NCBI RefSeq assembly: GCF_021462225.1
Contig: NC_061818.1
Coordinates: forward strand, 20,781,978-20,845,977
Source: Girardinichthys multiradiatus
Lineage: Eukaryota; Chordata; Actinopteri; Cyprinodontiformes; Goodeidae
Length of the DNA: 64,000 nucleotides
Direction of reading: 5' to 3'
Shown here: one piece after another, positions 34,715 to 46,861 of the stretch
Layout: every line of letters starts with the position of its first letter
Numbering within the stretch: position 1 is the first letter of the stretch
Program-made: the position numbers and the translations under genes
The notes under the pieces: generated by a model
What the model saw: the letters and a program-made list of their open reading frames with translations, nothing else
Databases searched by the model: none
What the model was told of the DNA's origin: nothing

Positions 34715-35598
34715 CTATATTCACAGTCTTGGTATTCTCCACTTTATATCCATGTTACAGCCATAAACTACAATGTATTTTGGGGGAATTTTATACGACA
34801 GACCAACTCAAAGAAGTGCATAATGTTGAAAGGAAGAAGAATTATGTGGTTTTTAACATTAAAACAATACAAAAATGAGGCATACCTTTCTACTCACTCC
34901 TTTACGCTGATACTCCCCAAAACAATACAGTGTAACCAATTCACTTAAGAAGTCACCTAATTGGAAAAGGTCGACCTGTGTGCAACTGAATTTCAGTATA
35001 AATACACCTGTTCTGTTAGTTGGTTAGTTAACATTGGTGATAAACAAGGATCCTGAAAACCAAGAAACACAACAGGAAGGTCAAGGATAAAGTGGTGGAG
35101 AAGTTGAAAGCGTTGTCCATTTTATGCAGGGGACAAAGAAAACAAGTGGATGAAGGTATTCACAGCAGATAAGACCCCAATTGAACTCCCTGTCCTACTT
35201 GCAAAACTCTACATGTGGTGGAAAACTAGCACTGCACATCAGCCTAAACAGCAGCCCCACAGTGAAACATGGTAGTGGCATCATCATGCTTTGGGGAGTA
35301 ACAGGGAAGCTGATCACAGTTATTGGGAAGAAGGATGGATCCAAATACAGAACAATCTTTCTGCATCTTGAATGGTTAAACGGTCTAGAAAAAGCATATT
35401 CATGTATTGAAATCAGGTCAAACTAAGGTCTCGACCTAAGCATTTGTTGCATGAATTAATCTCTGTTCCCATGGGGTTTTCCTTCCAACCTGACTGAGCT
35501 GGAGCCGTTTTGCAAAGAAAAACAGACAAAAATAGGGTTGTAACATCAACACGTAAAACTTTCAGCAGCATGAACACTTTTGCAAGGCCTCCTTTGTA
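34715..35598 (+). pseudogene. Internally deleted Tc1-like fossil
   Basis: Follows the CAGTGCCTTGCAAAAG family: tcaagaagtcaccta-like leader, tataaatacacctgttctgt, ggtcaaggataaagtggtgg, agtgaaacatggtagtggca, gagctggagccgttttgcaa, and a right end aacacttttgcaaggcctcc. The middle of the transposase is missing and the frame is broken. Confidence 0.75.
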
Positions 35599-35829
35599 GC
35601 AGCCAAAAGCAAGTCTACTGGTAATCTATGCATTTAGGGGTGAGACTATGACCTCAAGGTAATTTCTAAAAACTGATTGTGCACAGGGAAAGGCATCCAC
35701 TCGAGATTTTTAAAAGAAATTCAAGACTGGATTATCCTGAAATAAATAAAGATGATTATAGCTTCATTTCAATGCCTAGTTTGGTTTCGAAGGTGAACAC
35801 AGTCCAAGGACCTTAAATCATGTTTACAA

Positions 35830-35882
35830 CCACCTGGCAGCAAATTCAATACTTGACAGCCAATAAATTTGCTGCCAGGTGG
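35830..35882. repeat. Perfect 17-bp inverted repeat with 19-nt loop
   Basis: Arms ccacctggcagcaaatt (35830-35846) and its exact reverse complement (35866-35882). No mismatch across 17 pairs. Lies outside any transposon end I recognise. Confidence 0.95.
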
Positions 35883-36639
35883 ATATCTCACAAGGAGATG
35901 TACATGCATCAGTATGTAAACAGCACCCTTCCCTTGGCTGTCACACCACACCTTCCCTGCCTCACCTTGCTTTATGGTGAAACTGGCTGTCAGACTTCCA
36001 ACAGTTTGGAAGGAAAAAAAAGGCTTTAAAACAGAAACAGACAGAAATGCAAAGGCTTTTAGGGCAGTAGGGGAGCAAATAAGAAATAATGCTAAGAATG
36101 TGTAAAGAGAGGTAGAGACGGGAAGTAGAGGGTGACACGGGAGTGGATTTTCTCTCCTGTCCCATCCCGCTCCACAGAAAAATGTCTTGTCCCATCCCAA
36201 TCCCAGGCCAGCATAACGAAAAAAATCCTGTCCCATCCCACTCCTGGTAAATTGACTCCCACTCCCGTCCCGCTCCCATTCAGAACGACTCCCAGTCCTG
36301 TGACTCTCCCATTTTTGTTTTCTTCATTTAGTCTTTTGGCAATTTCTTTGTTTGAAGGACCAGTTAGGTCCCTGTTTTTAGTTGTAGTAAAGGCCAGTTA
36401 AAGTAAAAAGAATAATAATGAAGAAATAATAAAATATCAAACAAGGAAACAGACCATGCCTATCTTAGTTGAATAAACAAAATGTACATAGTTATATTTT
36501 ACTCATTTATTAAGTGATAATTTCCTTTGAACAATGACATCACTTTTATGTTTCAAGTTGCTGGAACGAAAGAAAAATGCACCTAGTAAGAGAACTGTAC
36601 TCAGTGAACAGAAAGGCAAAAAGGCATTACCTTCACAAT

Positions 36640-36765
36640 TTAGAAACTGTACCTCAATGGTTCACAGCCCTGGTCCTCAGGGACCCCTTCCCTGCAGGTT
36701 TTAGATGTTTGTCTGCTCCAGAACACCTGATTCAAATTCTGACATGACCTCCTATACAGGCATCA
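36640..36765. repeat. Nested MITE fragment (TGGTCCTCAGGGACCCC type)
   Basis: Reads ttcacagccctggtcctcag, ggaccccttccctgcaggtt and agaacacctgattcaaattc, a very common fish hAT-MITE half. Only one end is present. Confidence 0.6.
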
Positions 36766-36814
36766 AGAATGGAGGGTCAAACTGGACAAAATTAATACAA
36801 TAAAATCATCATTA

Positions 36815-37122
36815 AATAAATAAATGTTGTGAATGTCTCATAAGTGAAGTAAATGTAACATGAAAGAAATGTAACATTAAATGTCCCATTAAATTAAAGG
36901 TACCATTTATTTATTTAATACATCATTAGAAACAATAAATGTACCATTATATCATGAAATGGATTATTATTCAATTAAATGTGCCACTGAATAATTAAGT
37001 ATAATTTTAAAGACGACATGACGTAATTAGTGGTACACTTAATATTTAATGATGTATTAAATAAATTGTACATTTAATGGTACATTCAATTTTTTTCTAT
37101 TTCACAACATATTTATTTAATA
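36815..37122. mobile_element. AT-rich foldback MITE
   Basis: Ends taaataaatgttgtgaa (left) and ttcacaacatatttattta (right) are inverted repeats. The interior repeats short motifs such as aatgtaccatta and their complements, giving a strongly self-complementary 300-bp unit. Confidence 0.6.
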
Positions 37123-37126
37123 TCTT

Positions 37127-37720
37127 CCCTTGATGAAGCCTTTCAACGAGGTCCGCGAGGGGACATGGGGGAATTTTTTCTCTTTTGTGTCCCCACGCAA
37201 TAGTCTTTGCGTTATCTCGCAATACTTTGTGGGATAGTTTCCAAACCAGATAACTTCAAAAATGAAACAAACACTACACCCGTTTTGAGATTTATTGAGT
37301 TTTATTTTGAAATCAGCCTTAAATAAAATTATCTTCAAATCAGACTAAAAGACAGTTTTTATCCACAAGCTGTCAAACAAACTACTGAACAATAAAACTG
37401 CACGAAACCACATCTATGACACTTTGTTTGCTCATTACTGCTGCATGATGTGTACTTTTTTTTGTACGCAGTGTTTTTGTTTTTATCGTGATTTGAACGG
37501 TTCTTCTTATCCTAAGCAATTAATCGCATTGTTTACTGCGTGTTAACCTGCATATGACAAATAAACCAATGACATATCAGTGCTGTTTGTTTTATGAGCA
37601 GTTTGTCATCTGTGCTGCTGCTCCAAAAGGCCGAACGCTAAAGTATTGCGTGGGGACGCAAAAAAAAATTCCCCATGTCCCCTCACGGGCTCCGTACCTT
37701 TCCCTTCTACTGTGGCAAAG
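37127..37720. mobile_element. Inverted-repeat element (GAGGGGACATGGGG ends)
   Basis: Left arm about 37147-37215 (gaggggacatgggggaattt, gtgtccccacgcaatag) is matched in reverse by right arm about 37635-37705 (attgcgtggggacgc, aaattccccatgtcccctca). About 600 bp, with no transposase frame. The superfamily is not identified. Confidence 0.65.
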
Positions 37721-38609
37721 GCTCTTAAATCTTTAGAAAACATGCAGCAATTTTGCTGGTCAGATGAGACTTGACACATGTTGGTACTTTTGGTTTGATG
37801 AATGAAGAGATGCAGGACTGATTTAATCCAGAATCTGCCTTACAAGTGTCCCTTAATCACTGGTGAACTTGATTACAACTAAACACGTTTTACAAGCAGC
37901 AGACTGCGTGTTAACACCGCTACATTCAACTCTCCTGAAGTTCGGTAATATTTACGACTTTCCTGTCAGCTCTATGAGTTTAATAGATAAGTCCTTATTT
38001 CTGACTTTACGTTACAAATCCAATTTTACCACGTCCAGTTCTCCACCTGCGTTTGTTCCCTCCATTCCGAACGCAGGTGGAAAACATCGATCAGAAGCAC
38101 TGTTGGCTTCTGGGTCATGTAGTTCGTTTGATTCGCATTATAGTATAGGCTTCTTGAAAAAAAAACTACACAATGATCCAAGTTTTTTTTTCTTAAAGTT
38201 TATAACAAAGTCTCAGTTTTACATTTCCAAAGACAATTGATCCTAGTTTATTTTCCCTCCTATTGGTTAGCTCCAGCTCCCGTCTGTTCCCCTACATTTT
38301 TTATCCTGTACCGTCCCAATCACGTGATCTTTACTGATGCTGTCTCCCGTCCCGCAGAATTCCTATGGGAATCCCGTGACCCGTGGGACTCTCGCAAAAA
38401 ATTTCAGCCTCTAACGGGAAGATAAATGGAGCAACAAGAGTGTTAAAGCATTGTATGTGGTGCGAATTAAAATTGTTAAGGAATGAGACTAGAGAAAAAT
38501 GTTGGCAAAAAATAAGAAAAGTCAATACTGCATGAGAGCAGAGCTCGATGGAATAAAAATAAAACCAGGAATAAAATAACTGCGGAGGCCTGGATGTCTA
38601 ATACACCAG

Positions 38610-39846
38610 GGCCCGTATTCACAAAGATTCTCAGAGTCCTTTCAGAGAGCTCCTATCTTAGCCTCCAAGGAGTCTTAGCTTAGGAGTGATTCAACTAGCT
38701 GCTGAGAGTGACTCTGAGCAATGTGACGCTGTCTTCTAAGAGCCGTGATTGGTTGTTAGAAAAAAACAAAAACAACGGATCCTAGTAATAATTACAGAGA
38801 AATTAACTGATCATAGAATTTTGACTGGATTAAGAAATGCGTAAATCATAATGATGATACTTAGCAAAATGAAACCAATTGTCACACAGCATCAAAATGT
38901 CAGAACGTGGCTTATTTACATGCTCGTCATTATTTTGATTTGCTTGTTGTTATGTTTACTTGCCATGTTGGTAATTTTCCTACTTCAGATCAGTCTGTTG
39001 TTCCCATTGCTTTCACGCATCAGCCTGGTCTGTGAGTAGGGCTGGTACCTGCTGCGATCAGAAGCTAGAGAGGAGATTGCAGCACTCAAGCGAACTTCTC
39101 CGCTGACAGGTGGGACTTGTAGATGACCATTTAGGCGTAGGCTACTGACATCATCATGTACAATACAGCAAACACTTCACCTCATTTATATCTTACTTCC
39201 ATGTATATAGTGTTTAGATTATTGTACTTTATCTTGTCTAGTCTGTATTTATGTATTTTCAAGTTTTTCCAAATTTTTGAAAAGCATTTTACAGTCTGAA
39301 TATATTTAAATAATTCTGTACTGTGTTCGTAATTTTATTCACTTTTTCTTCATGGTTATTCATTATTGTTTTTTATTTTATTTATCCTTTCTAATATTAC
39401 CTTACTAGAGGTGCATCTTTCATGCCGCCGAAACAGTTTAATTCCCCCTAGGGAGATGATAAGATGACCTTATTTCTATATTAATAATTGTATGATTGTT
39501 AAAGAAGTTTATGTGTTCATTTACTTGACTATTAAGGGCTGGATCCCTGCATAGAGTCAGTCGCGTTTTAGTAATTCACTGTTGATTCACTGTTTATTGT
39601 ACAGAGAATATCTCTCCTTTCTCTCCACCATCTTCCCTTCTTAGGCTTACTAAAAGTCCCCCTCACAACTTTTAACATTAGTTCACCTTAGGACTCATCT
39701 TATGGTGCTTTGTGAAAAACGTTTATCTTACCGAGGTAAAAAATTAAAATAAAAAAATCTTGGACTTCAAGAAATTCTAAGATTTTTCTGAGAATGACGT
39801 CACTAGGATCTACTTTTAGTTTTAGGATTCTTTGTGAATACCGGCC
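38610..39846. mobile_element. PIF/Harbinger-like non-autonomous element
   Basis: Ends GGCCCGTATTCACAAAGATT and (reverse complement) GGCCGGTATTCACAAAGAAT, flanked by CAG on both sides (38607-38609, 39847-39849). Three-base duplications and GGGCCCGTATTCAC-type ends fit Harbinger MITEs. About 1.2 kb, no transposase recognised. Confidence 0.65.
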
Positions 39847-40519
39847 CAGGTCTTAATATTCCCTTACAGGAAGAAAATGTCAGCAGGTGTGGTTCTGAGT
39901 TAAATACCGGACAAACAGGTTTATTTGCACAGCACATAAGTCTGTTGTTTGAGTGATGTGCGGTGCATCCAAGTAATGATGTTTTAAATTATTCACTGCA
40001 TAGAAAAATGGCTTCGTTTCTGTAACGCCACTGCCATTAACAGTCTCATTCCAGCAGGTCCCACTCATTTGTTCACTGTCGTCACGATCGGCATCAAATG
40101 TTGCCGGGAAACAGGTGTGCTCAAATCAGAGAGTTTGTGAGGGCAAAAAGTGTGTCATGATGACAAGACGCCCAAATGCAACCCACCACCATTAGCTAAC
40201 AACAAATAAGAAAACCCACACCCATAGCCTGCAGGCTTGTTTGCCCAGGCTGTAAAAATGGGGCTGGACTCTTTAGAGCAGTAGGATACAAAGGCTGATT
40301 GCTATAAAAATGTAGCTTCTCATGAATGACCTCTTTATTCTACAGAAATAACTGTGCTATTTAAAAACAACGCTAAAGTTTGTTAAAAAGCAAGGAAATA
40401 ATTGTTCTTATAAATACCCACAAGAATGTTTACAAGATAATTGTAAATGTAGCATTTTTAACTACAAATAAGTAATGCATGACTTTCTGTTTCCATGGGG
40501 AAAAATGCAACATAGGCCG

Positions 40520-40960
40520 AGTTCAAGGGAACATGCCGTTCAAGTGAGGCCGAAGTATCCTGATTTAGGAAGGTGTCTAAAGAACATTCCTACTCTTCAA
40601 AACTTGCCCAAATCTGCAGTTTGTGCAATACTTAAAATGTTTAAAACAACCAAAACTGCAATGAAGCATAGGATAATAATCTGTGATGCTGTGGGCCTGT
40701 CGCTTCCCAAGAGCCTCTTGTTAAGAAGGACACCATAAACTCTTTGAAACAGCAGAAGAACATCAATAAATAAATAAAGACCCAATTGGGCTCTGCTGGG
40801 AAACTAAAATCGCATTGTCATTTGGTCTTCAAAAAGAATAATAATCAGCAAAATATGGAAGAATCAATGCAGAAATAGTTAATCTGCAACCTTTACTGAT
40901 CGACCCTCCTCTATTTCCATCTCAGTCACCACACCTAAATCATACAAATAAATAAATCAG
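40520..40960 (+). pseudogene. Divergent Tc1 transposase fossil
   Basis: The plus-strand reading LPKSAVCAILKMFKTTKTAM resembles the second HTH of Tc1-type transposases. Further on, tctcagtcaccacacctaaat reads SQSPHLN, like the SQSPDLNPIE catalytic motif. The middle is deleted and frames are broken. A different Tc1 lineage from copies A-E. Confidence 0.6.
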
Positions 40961-41898
40961 GCTTCCAGAACTCTGGCTAATCTAAAGCGGGGGTCTCTAG
41001 TCCTCAAGAGCCACTGAACTGTAACTTTGTCTACATTTGTCAATGTGAGATTATGCAAATCTCTCAAGACAAAAAAAAAGGAATCTGTTCCAAGGCTTTA
41101 GACTGATCTCCATCAGGGGAACCTATAAATATTGGTCATGCAGATTACTATAGAATATATCACTCAGTAAAATCTAAATAATATTGTCTGAAGGTAAAAA
41201 GAGCAGCAATCAAGTATTCTTGGATAAAAATGAGCTCCCTCCTTTTTTCGAGCTGATTTTGATGACATTTGATCAGTAGCCTACATAAAAAGAAACGGTT
41301 CTTCCACTGTTTTTGACTGATGACAAACTAATCCTTGCATCGGTGACAGTCACTTGGCACACCATGCAAACCATGCTAGGATTATGTAAAAACGTACCAG
41401 ATACCATTTAAACACCAGCTAATGTGTGTTTTTATTGATCTTATAACAACCTTATTGTCACAACTAAATAAAACCAAAAAAATTATGTTTTTATGTTAAA
41501 ATGAAGTGTGATGCTATAAGCTAAAGGGGTGAACTGAAAATTTATGAAAAACCCAGGGAAACAGAAAGCCCTGCCAAGTTTAATTGAAGAAATATACACA
41601 AACACTAAAATAGTTCAACTTTTACAAGAAACCTGTCAGAAACTCCAAAGATAAGCTGATGTAATGGTTAAACCTGCTGTGTAACATGGTCTAATTACAT
41701 ATAATATTTATTTAGAAAACACTATGTGAAGAAGGGGAAAATTTTCTCTGTTCTGATTAATAAAGTGTTCATTTACTGTTAGACCTGCAACAGGAGGAAG
41801 AATATGTTTGCAGCTGAGCAGTAGAGTGGGTGAGGTTGTCAGCTATGCACGGATAACATGAATGCAGCATTTGACCACAAACTTAAACTTAACTTCAG

Positions 41899-42924
41899 TA
41901 AGGAGGACATATCCCGCAAAATTCACCTTTTTAGCCCTTAAATACATTTTCTTGTGTACTTGTAATGCAGAAAATTTTAATGTATTCTCTCCAGGTGCTG
42001 CGTAGATATCTTTATATTCTGTTATGGTCATATTTTTCAATCTGTTCAGTTTTTTCTATACTCTATTACGTTTTTTGAAATATTACGTCACAGTATTTGC
42101 CGTGAAACTACTAAATAAGGTCATGAACTTCCGGCTAACCAGTTTCCAGCATCTGGCATTTTTACTTTTCGCTGCAATTTTGAAGTTCAAGTTCCAGAAT
42201 GCTGGAGCTGCAAGTGGATAGGTCTAAATGTTCAGTTGTTGGGTGTATTAACCACTCAATTCATTACACCGTCCCCCAGCATCAGAACCTCTTCAAAGTG
42301 CCAGATATTTTATTATTCATGAAAATGTTCCTAAATCAGTGGGCAAATTCCTCTGTCTGTATGAAGCAAGGACAAGCGCCTTTAGCAACCTCCGCCAGTA
42401 TAAAAAGGATTTGCTGAAAGACTTCATCTGATTAAGGAGTCAGTTCCTTAAGCTGCAAATAACGCTAAAATGACAAACTTGTGTTTGATATGATGTCCTA
42501 GCCATTGTTTTGATAGCTGTAGCTTTGTGCCTTCTGCTCATGTTAGTGCTGTGTGCTGCTTTTAGCTCCTGTACTGAGTGTTTTGAATTGTATTACTACA
42601 TAAACAGTTTAGCATTGTTTATGCCGTTTTTGTCTTGTTTCTGTGCGGCAAGATAATTGTCTCTCTGTTATTAAACTTAAAAATTGGCCGAACGGGTTGG
42701 AGTGGACCTGGATGGGGGCGGGGTGGGAAGTGCCTCAGTAGCATTTAAAGAGACGGCACCAAAACGAGTTGCTCAAACACCTCAGAAGAGGGGTAAATGC
42801 AGAGCCTGTAGAGCTACGATAACAAGGAATTCAGACCAAAGCATTGCAGTTCCACTTTAAATAGCCCACAACTTAATTTAAGTGTGAAAACGAAGGATTT
42901 AAAAGCATGATATGTCCCCTTTAA
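41899..42924. mobile_element. Kolobok-like element, about 1 kb
   Basis: Left end taaggaggacatatcccgc and right end (reverse complement) TTAAAGGGGACATATCATGC are inverted repeats of the fish Kolobok-type terminus, with TTAA at the right border. It contains a THAP-like reading frame (42199-42417); Kolobok transposases carry a THAP domain (family knowledge). Confidence 0.6.
42199..42417 (+). pseudogene. THAP-like zinc-finger fragment inside the Kolobok-like element
   Basis: The 72-aa frame includes DRSKCSVVGCINHSIHYTVP, a Cys-x4-Cys arrangement like the start of THAP domains, then a proline-flanked helix-like stretch with a Trp (NQWANSSV). The later Cys/His pair is not obvious, so it is probably a decayed exon of the parent transposase. 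Confidence 0.4.
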
Positions 42925-45858
42925 ACTGTAATTTTATAACAAGTGCAAAAAATATAAAAAAACTGAATCTTTTCATAATGGTCCAGTGTTTTAGTTTGAA
43001 GCTTGAATGAGGTTTTTAGGTCAAATTGGAGGGAGGTAGTTAGCCTTCAAAGAGCACAAAGTGTTTGAATGATTTAAATCCTGTCCAATTCATTTTTAAT
43101 AGGAAAAGTAATTATTAGAAAAAGGTAAACAAGTATACGCGCTATAAAGACCAGAAGTCATAGCGCACACATCTGCTGAATGCTGTAAATGCTGAATAGT
43201 GAAAACGGAGTTAATGACCAACTGCGACTGAATCTCAATTAAATTCTACCTGAGCCACAAACAACTTTCTGCTGCCCTGTGAGAGATCAGATATGACTGT
43301 AAATGTTGGTGTGGAAGGAACTGGGGATAAAGGGATGATAAAGAAGAAGGTAGCAGGACAAGGTGCAGAGGTCCTTCAGTTTCTTTCAAGAGTATCTGGT
43401 TTCTGGCAATGTGTCAGTGGAGCTCAGGTTTCTACAGGACAGCTGCTCTACATCCATGAGCAAGTTCCTAATGACAATGTAGACACTCTCTTATTTACAT
43501 ATATTACTGGCCTTTGAGTCTGAAGACGTCATATCACAAAGCACCTGGTTTTACAGTCAGCAATCATTAGATGACATAAAACTCTGCATTTATTCACCAA
43601 CTTTCTAAATTATCCAAAATAATGACACAGACAGTAGTGACCCGTCATGACAGTACAGTACAGCTCTCTTTATCTGTCACAGATTAGAGGTCCTGGAGAT
43701 ATCCACATGTAAAAGGTGACTTTCACCCTTAAAAATGTATTTAGTAAGCCGACCATCTGTTGATGCACACAAGATTTTTTCTATCTAAAGCATAATCGTT
43801 AAATTGCATATCAGACCATCTGACAACTTAACTAAACATGGTTTTTAAATGTATTTATGAATAATAAGCAGTTTATGTCCCTTCAGTCAGAAGCATCAAG
43901 CTGTATGTGGCATTGAAGGGCATTCATCTCAGCCCCAATTACAATATTTTTCAGTGGATATCAACACAAACGTCTGAATGCATAAAATGTAGGTGTAAAT
44001 CTGTTCAAACGGATCTGCCTCCAGAGTTTGACTGAATCTATTTGTGGCAGTAGCTACAGCTGAGGAACAAGGCACACATATGCGTTGCACTTTGTGAGAA
44101 ATGACTAACTGAAGGAAACAGCACGGCGGGAAGCCTCCACCATCTTGGACCGCAGCTGTTCAAGGATCCTTGTTCAACATTAAGCCCAAGTTTGGCATGA
44201 TGACACATCAGTCGGATCTCAACCTGCTAGAGGCAACAATTGCTGGGATATTATGGACTATTTGTGTAGAAATGCAGCAGTGGACCCCAATAGATACATC
44301 AATACACATGGAGTCTTCAATAAACATCCAAATATACAACCACATACTCCATCTTTAAGCCAGTTATTGAATTGTTAATGACACCATTCAACCATTTTTG
44401 ACATCAATGATCATCAGCTGTTTTTGAATTTATGTTAACCTCCCTTTTTTTTTTTTTTTTGCAAAATGAATCGATAGTGAAATCTTCTATTCTGTCCAAA
44501 ACAGCCAATAATACATGCAAAAGACAACAAGATATAAACAAAAACAATAAATTATAATCACACTATAACATAAACCTACCACAAATTAAAACTGTCCAGA
44601 AAAAAGCAGTCTGTAAACCAAGTTAAAACATTTTAGAGTTTTTAAAAATTGTTTTTAGTGGTGCCAGAAAACGGACGCCAGCGAAACAACAGGTGGCTTT
44701 TCCCAATGTGCTGCAGAATTTAATTAGCAGTTTAGCTCCCAATCCCCAGCGGGAGAAGAGAGGCATACAGTGGCTAAATGAAAGAGTGCCACTTGTGACA
44801 GTGAGGCGAGTCCTCGTTATCTCTGGACTGCATGCTGGACAGGAGCAAGGTGAGGCTGGGGATTTGGACAGAAACAACCAGAAGACTAAACTCTGCGCCT
44901 GTTTACACATAAAGCTTATTGTAAGTATATCTTCAAAAAACAGAAGAAAAAAGACAAAAAAGGAGCAAGTAGCAAAAAACCACCCCCCCCAAAAAAAAAC
45001 CACTTTTAAACTAAAATTGGCTGTTTATTAGCTGATCGAAAGACCATCACCCTAAAAGGTTAAAATCCACCAATGAATCTGGCTTTTAAGTTTTCCGTCA
45101 GGCATTCATGTCGTCAGGGCTGCCTGTAGATAAAAGCAAAATCCAGGTTATCCAACAGGTTGTCTGTGAAGACACAGGAAGATCCTGAACCAAAATTAAG
45201 GCACCTACTGATGCTGACTGCAAAGGTCACATCTCTTCCTACCCCACAATTGGAAAGTTTCCAAGGGAGCACCAAACATGTACACTGAAAGTTGGAAGAA
45301 AGCTGCATTCTCTGATAAGAAAAAAACAAAAACCTTAACTGTTCTTCTGGTTTCCTACCTTACAGAGTTTTCAGCACAGTGGATGAGTCTCCTCCAAGAT
45401 CTTGGGAGCTTTTTCCTTTAATAAAATAATCAAGCCTGATTTGTGCAGGATTGTGAGGCAGGATTGTGAGGCGGGCATCCCTCTTGACTGAAAATGTTTG
45501 GGGATGGATAGCGAGGGAGATTTAGAAAAAAACTGACATCAAATCCAGACCGTATATGTAGTCAACGCAGCCCCCTTCACAAAATGAAGCACAGTTGCAA
45601 CAAACCTACTGGAAACATTTCCATCAAACATGTCGGAAACTTTTTTTGTTTTATTAAGAAATTGCCAAAAATGGTGGTGCTACTTAGTACGGAGTCCTTT
45701 TTATGACACTTTGTCTGCTTTACCTTTTAGAGGTGCCAAAAAAAAAAAAAAAACACTAACCAGTAACTCCACATGAGCGAGTGCCATCTTCACAGTCTAC
45801 ACATTTTCCCTGTTAATCCCAGGAGAAAGTCAGAGAACAGAGCAACATAGAAACTTAC

Positions 45859-45945
45859 CCAATTCTTTGGAGGCAGGAGACCGAGTAGCATTCTCTCCAA
45901 TCTTAGACAGTGCATCAAAATACAACTTTCCTGCCATGGACATAG
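45859..45945 (-). CDS. baiap2l1: baiap2l1 exon 3 (I-BAR)
   Basis: Acceptor tttttccag. The split Ala codon is followed by MSMAGKLYFDALSKIGENAT and RSPASKEL, then one base of a Gly codon before donor gtaagt. It aligns with AMILAGRAYYDGVAKIGEIA of the human protein. 87 nt; phase 1 to phase 1. Too short to stand out as an open frame; found by homology and splice phase. Confidence 0.9.
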
Positions 45946-46197
45946 CTGGAAAAATGATATAATGTTTGTGAGAGGTGTCCGTAACGGTTGAGAACCAGAA
46001 AATGTGAAGATGTATTATATTTTATTAAATTTGTGTCCACCTGTCAAAACTCTGCTTATCAGTGCACCGAAAAAGCAAAACAAACCAAATAATACATCAT
46101 GTAAAGCACTTCGCATTGTCTTGTTGCTGAAATGTGCTGTACAAATAAACTTGCCTTGTCTTACAGTAAACAAATAAAAATAAGAAACCCAGCTCAC
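45946..46197 (-). other. baiap2l1 intron 2 with LINE 3'-tail fragment
   Basis: 252 bp. About 46096-46170 reads aagcacttcgcattgtcttg, ttgctgaaatgtgctgtaca, aataaacttgccttgtctta, the 3' tail of a common fish LINE in plus orientation. Confidence 0.65.
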
Positions 46198-46273
46198 CGT
46201 TAACGGACTTCTCATAACTCTTCCCCAGGTTCACCAGGTTCCTAAGTCCTGGGTTGAACTGTTCCATCACATT
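46198..46273 (-). CDS. baiap2l1: baiap2l1 exon 2 (I-BAR helix 1)
   Basis: Acceptor ttcttgcag, then residues 18-42 including [18 protein letters not shown] and SYEKSVN, then one base before donor gtgagc. [13 protein letters not shown] is a hallmark of the IRSp53/IRTKS I-BAR domain. 76 nt; phase 0 in, phase 1 out. An old LINE 3' tail sits just inside intron 2. Confidence 0.93.
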
Positions 46274-46454
46274 CTGCAAGAACACAGTGGCCATAAGAAA
46301 GGCGTTTTATGAAACATGAATAACGGGATTAAAATGTTAAGCAGCCAATACAAAAGTGGGTTTTTCAAATAAGGACGGATAGACAAATTGTCGGATAGAT
46401 GGACGTACAGATTTATGGATGGATGGCCGGACAGATTTAAAGATGAACATATTG

Positions 46455-46828
46455 ATCTATAGATTGTACGGCTCCACCAATACTGTATACTGAATCACAA
46501 TCATCATTGCAATATCATTGTGTGCAATCCTGCAATCACATAGGACTGCTTGGATGCAATATTTGATAAGATAATATATTTGAGATGCAAATTTATTGTG
46601 CCAATAATATTTGTGGCCTGTTGAAAGGAGTTTCTTTTCCGTCAATGCAAACCTGTATATTTAATTAGGGGTTGAGATCCTTTAGCTCACAGCATGGTGA
46701 GGACATTGTGATGAAGAAAAATAAAGGAAAGAGCCAAACATTGTGAGTTAATTGTAATCTGTATCATCATGGCAATATTCAGCAACAGTATTGCAATTAG
46801 ATGTTTTCTTGACATTGTGTAGCTCTAA
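46455..46828. mobile_element. Possible hAT-like MITE
   Basis: The right end ttgacattgtgtagctcta resembles hAT-MITE ends (TAGAGCTACACAATGTCAA). The left border (gattgtacggctcc) matches only loosely. Interior is rich in gcaatat-type words. Confidence 0.35.
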
Positions 46829-46861
46829 TGGATGCATTAATTTATGGATGAATGGATGTAG

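Larger units (their letters stand above)
36126..38413. mobile_element. hAT-type non-autonomous element with 8-bp duplication
   Basis: Left end TAGAGGGTGACACGGGAG, right end (reverse complement) TAGAGGCTGAAATTTTTTG, flanked by the identical octamer acgggaag at 36118-36125 and 38414-38421. TAGAG-type ends plus an 8-bp duplication are hallmarks of hAT elements. No transposase was recognised inside; the interior has further insertions (36640-36760, 36815-37122, 37127-37720). Confidence 0.75.
33484..45858 (-). other. baiap2l1 intron 3, a 12.4-kb transposon-rich intron
   Basis: Holds Tc1 fossils (34715-35598, 40520-40960), a 17-bp hairpin (35830-35882), a hAT-type element with nested foldbacks (36126-38413), a Harbinger-like element (38610-39846) and a Kolobok-like element (41899-42924). 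33484-34700, 39850-40500, 40960-41890 and 42930-45858 contain no gene I can support. Confidence 0.8.

Noticed and set aside
44623..45031. Overlapping frames of 126 and 112 aa on opposite strands
   Set aside because: No family recognised, low-complexity Phe/Lys runs, no splice context; likely chance frames.
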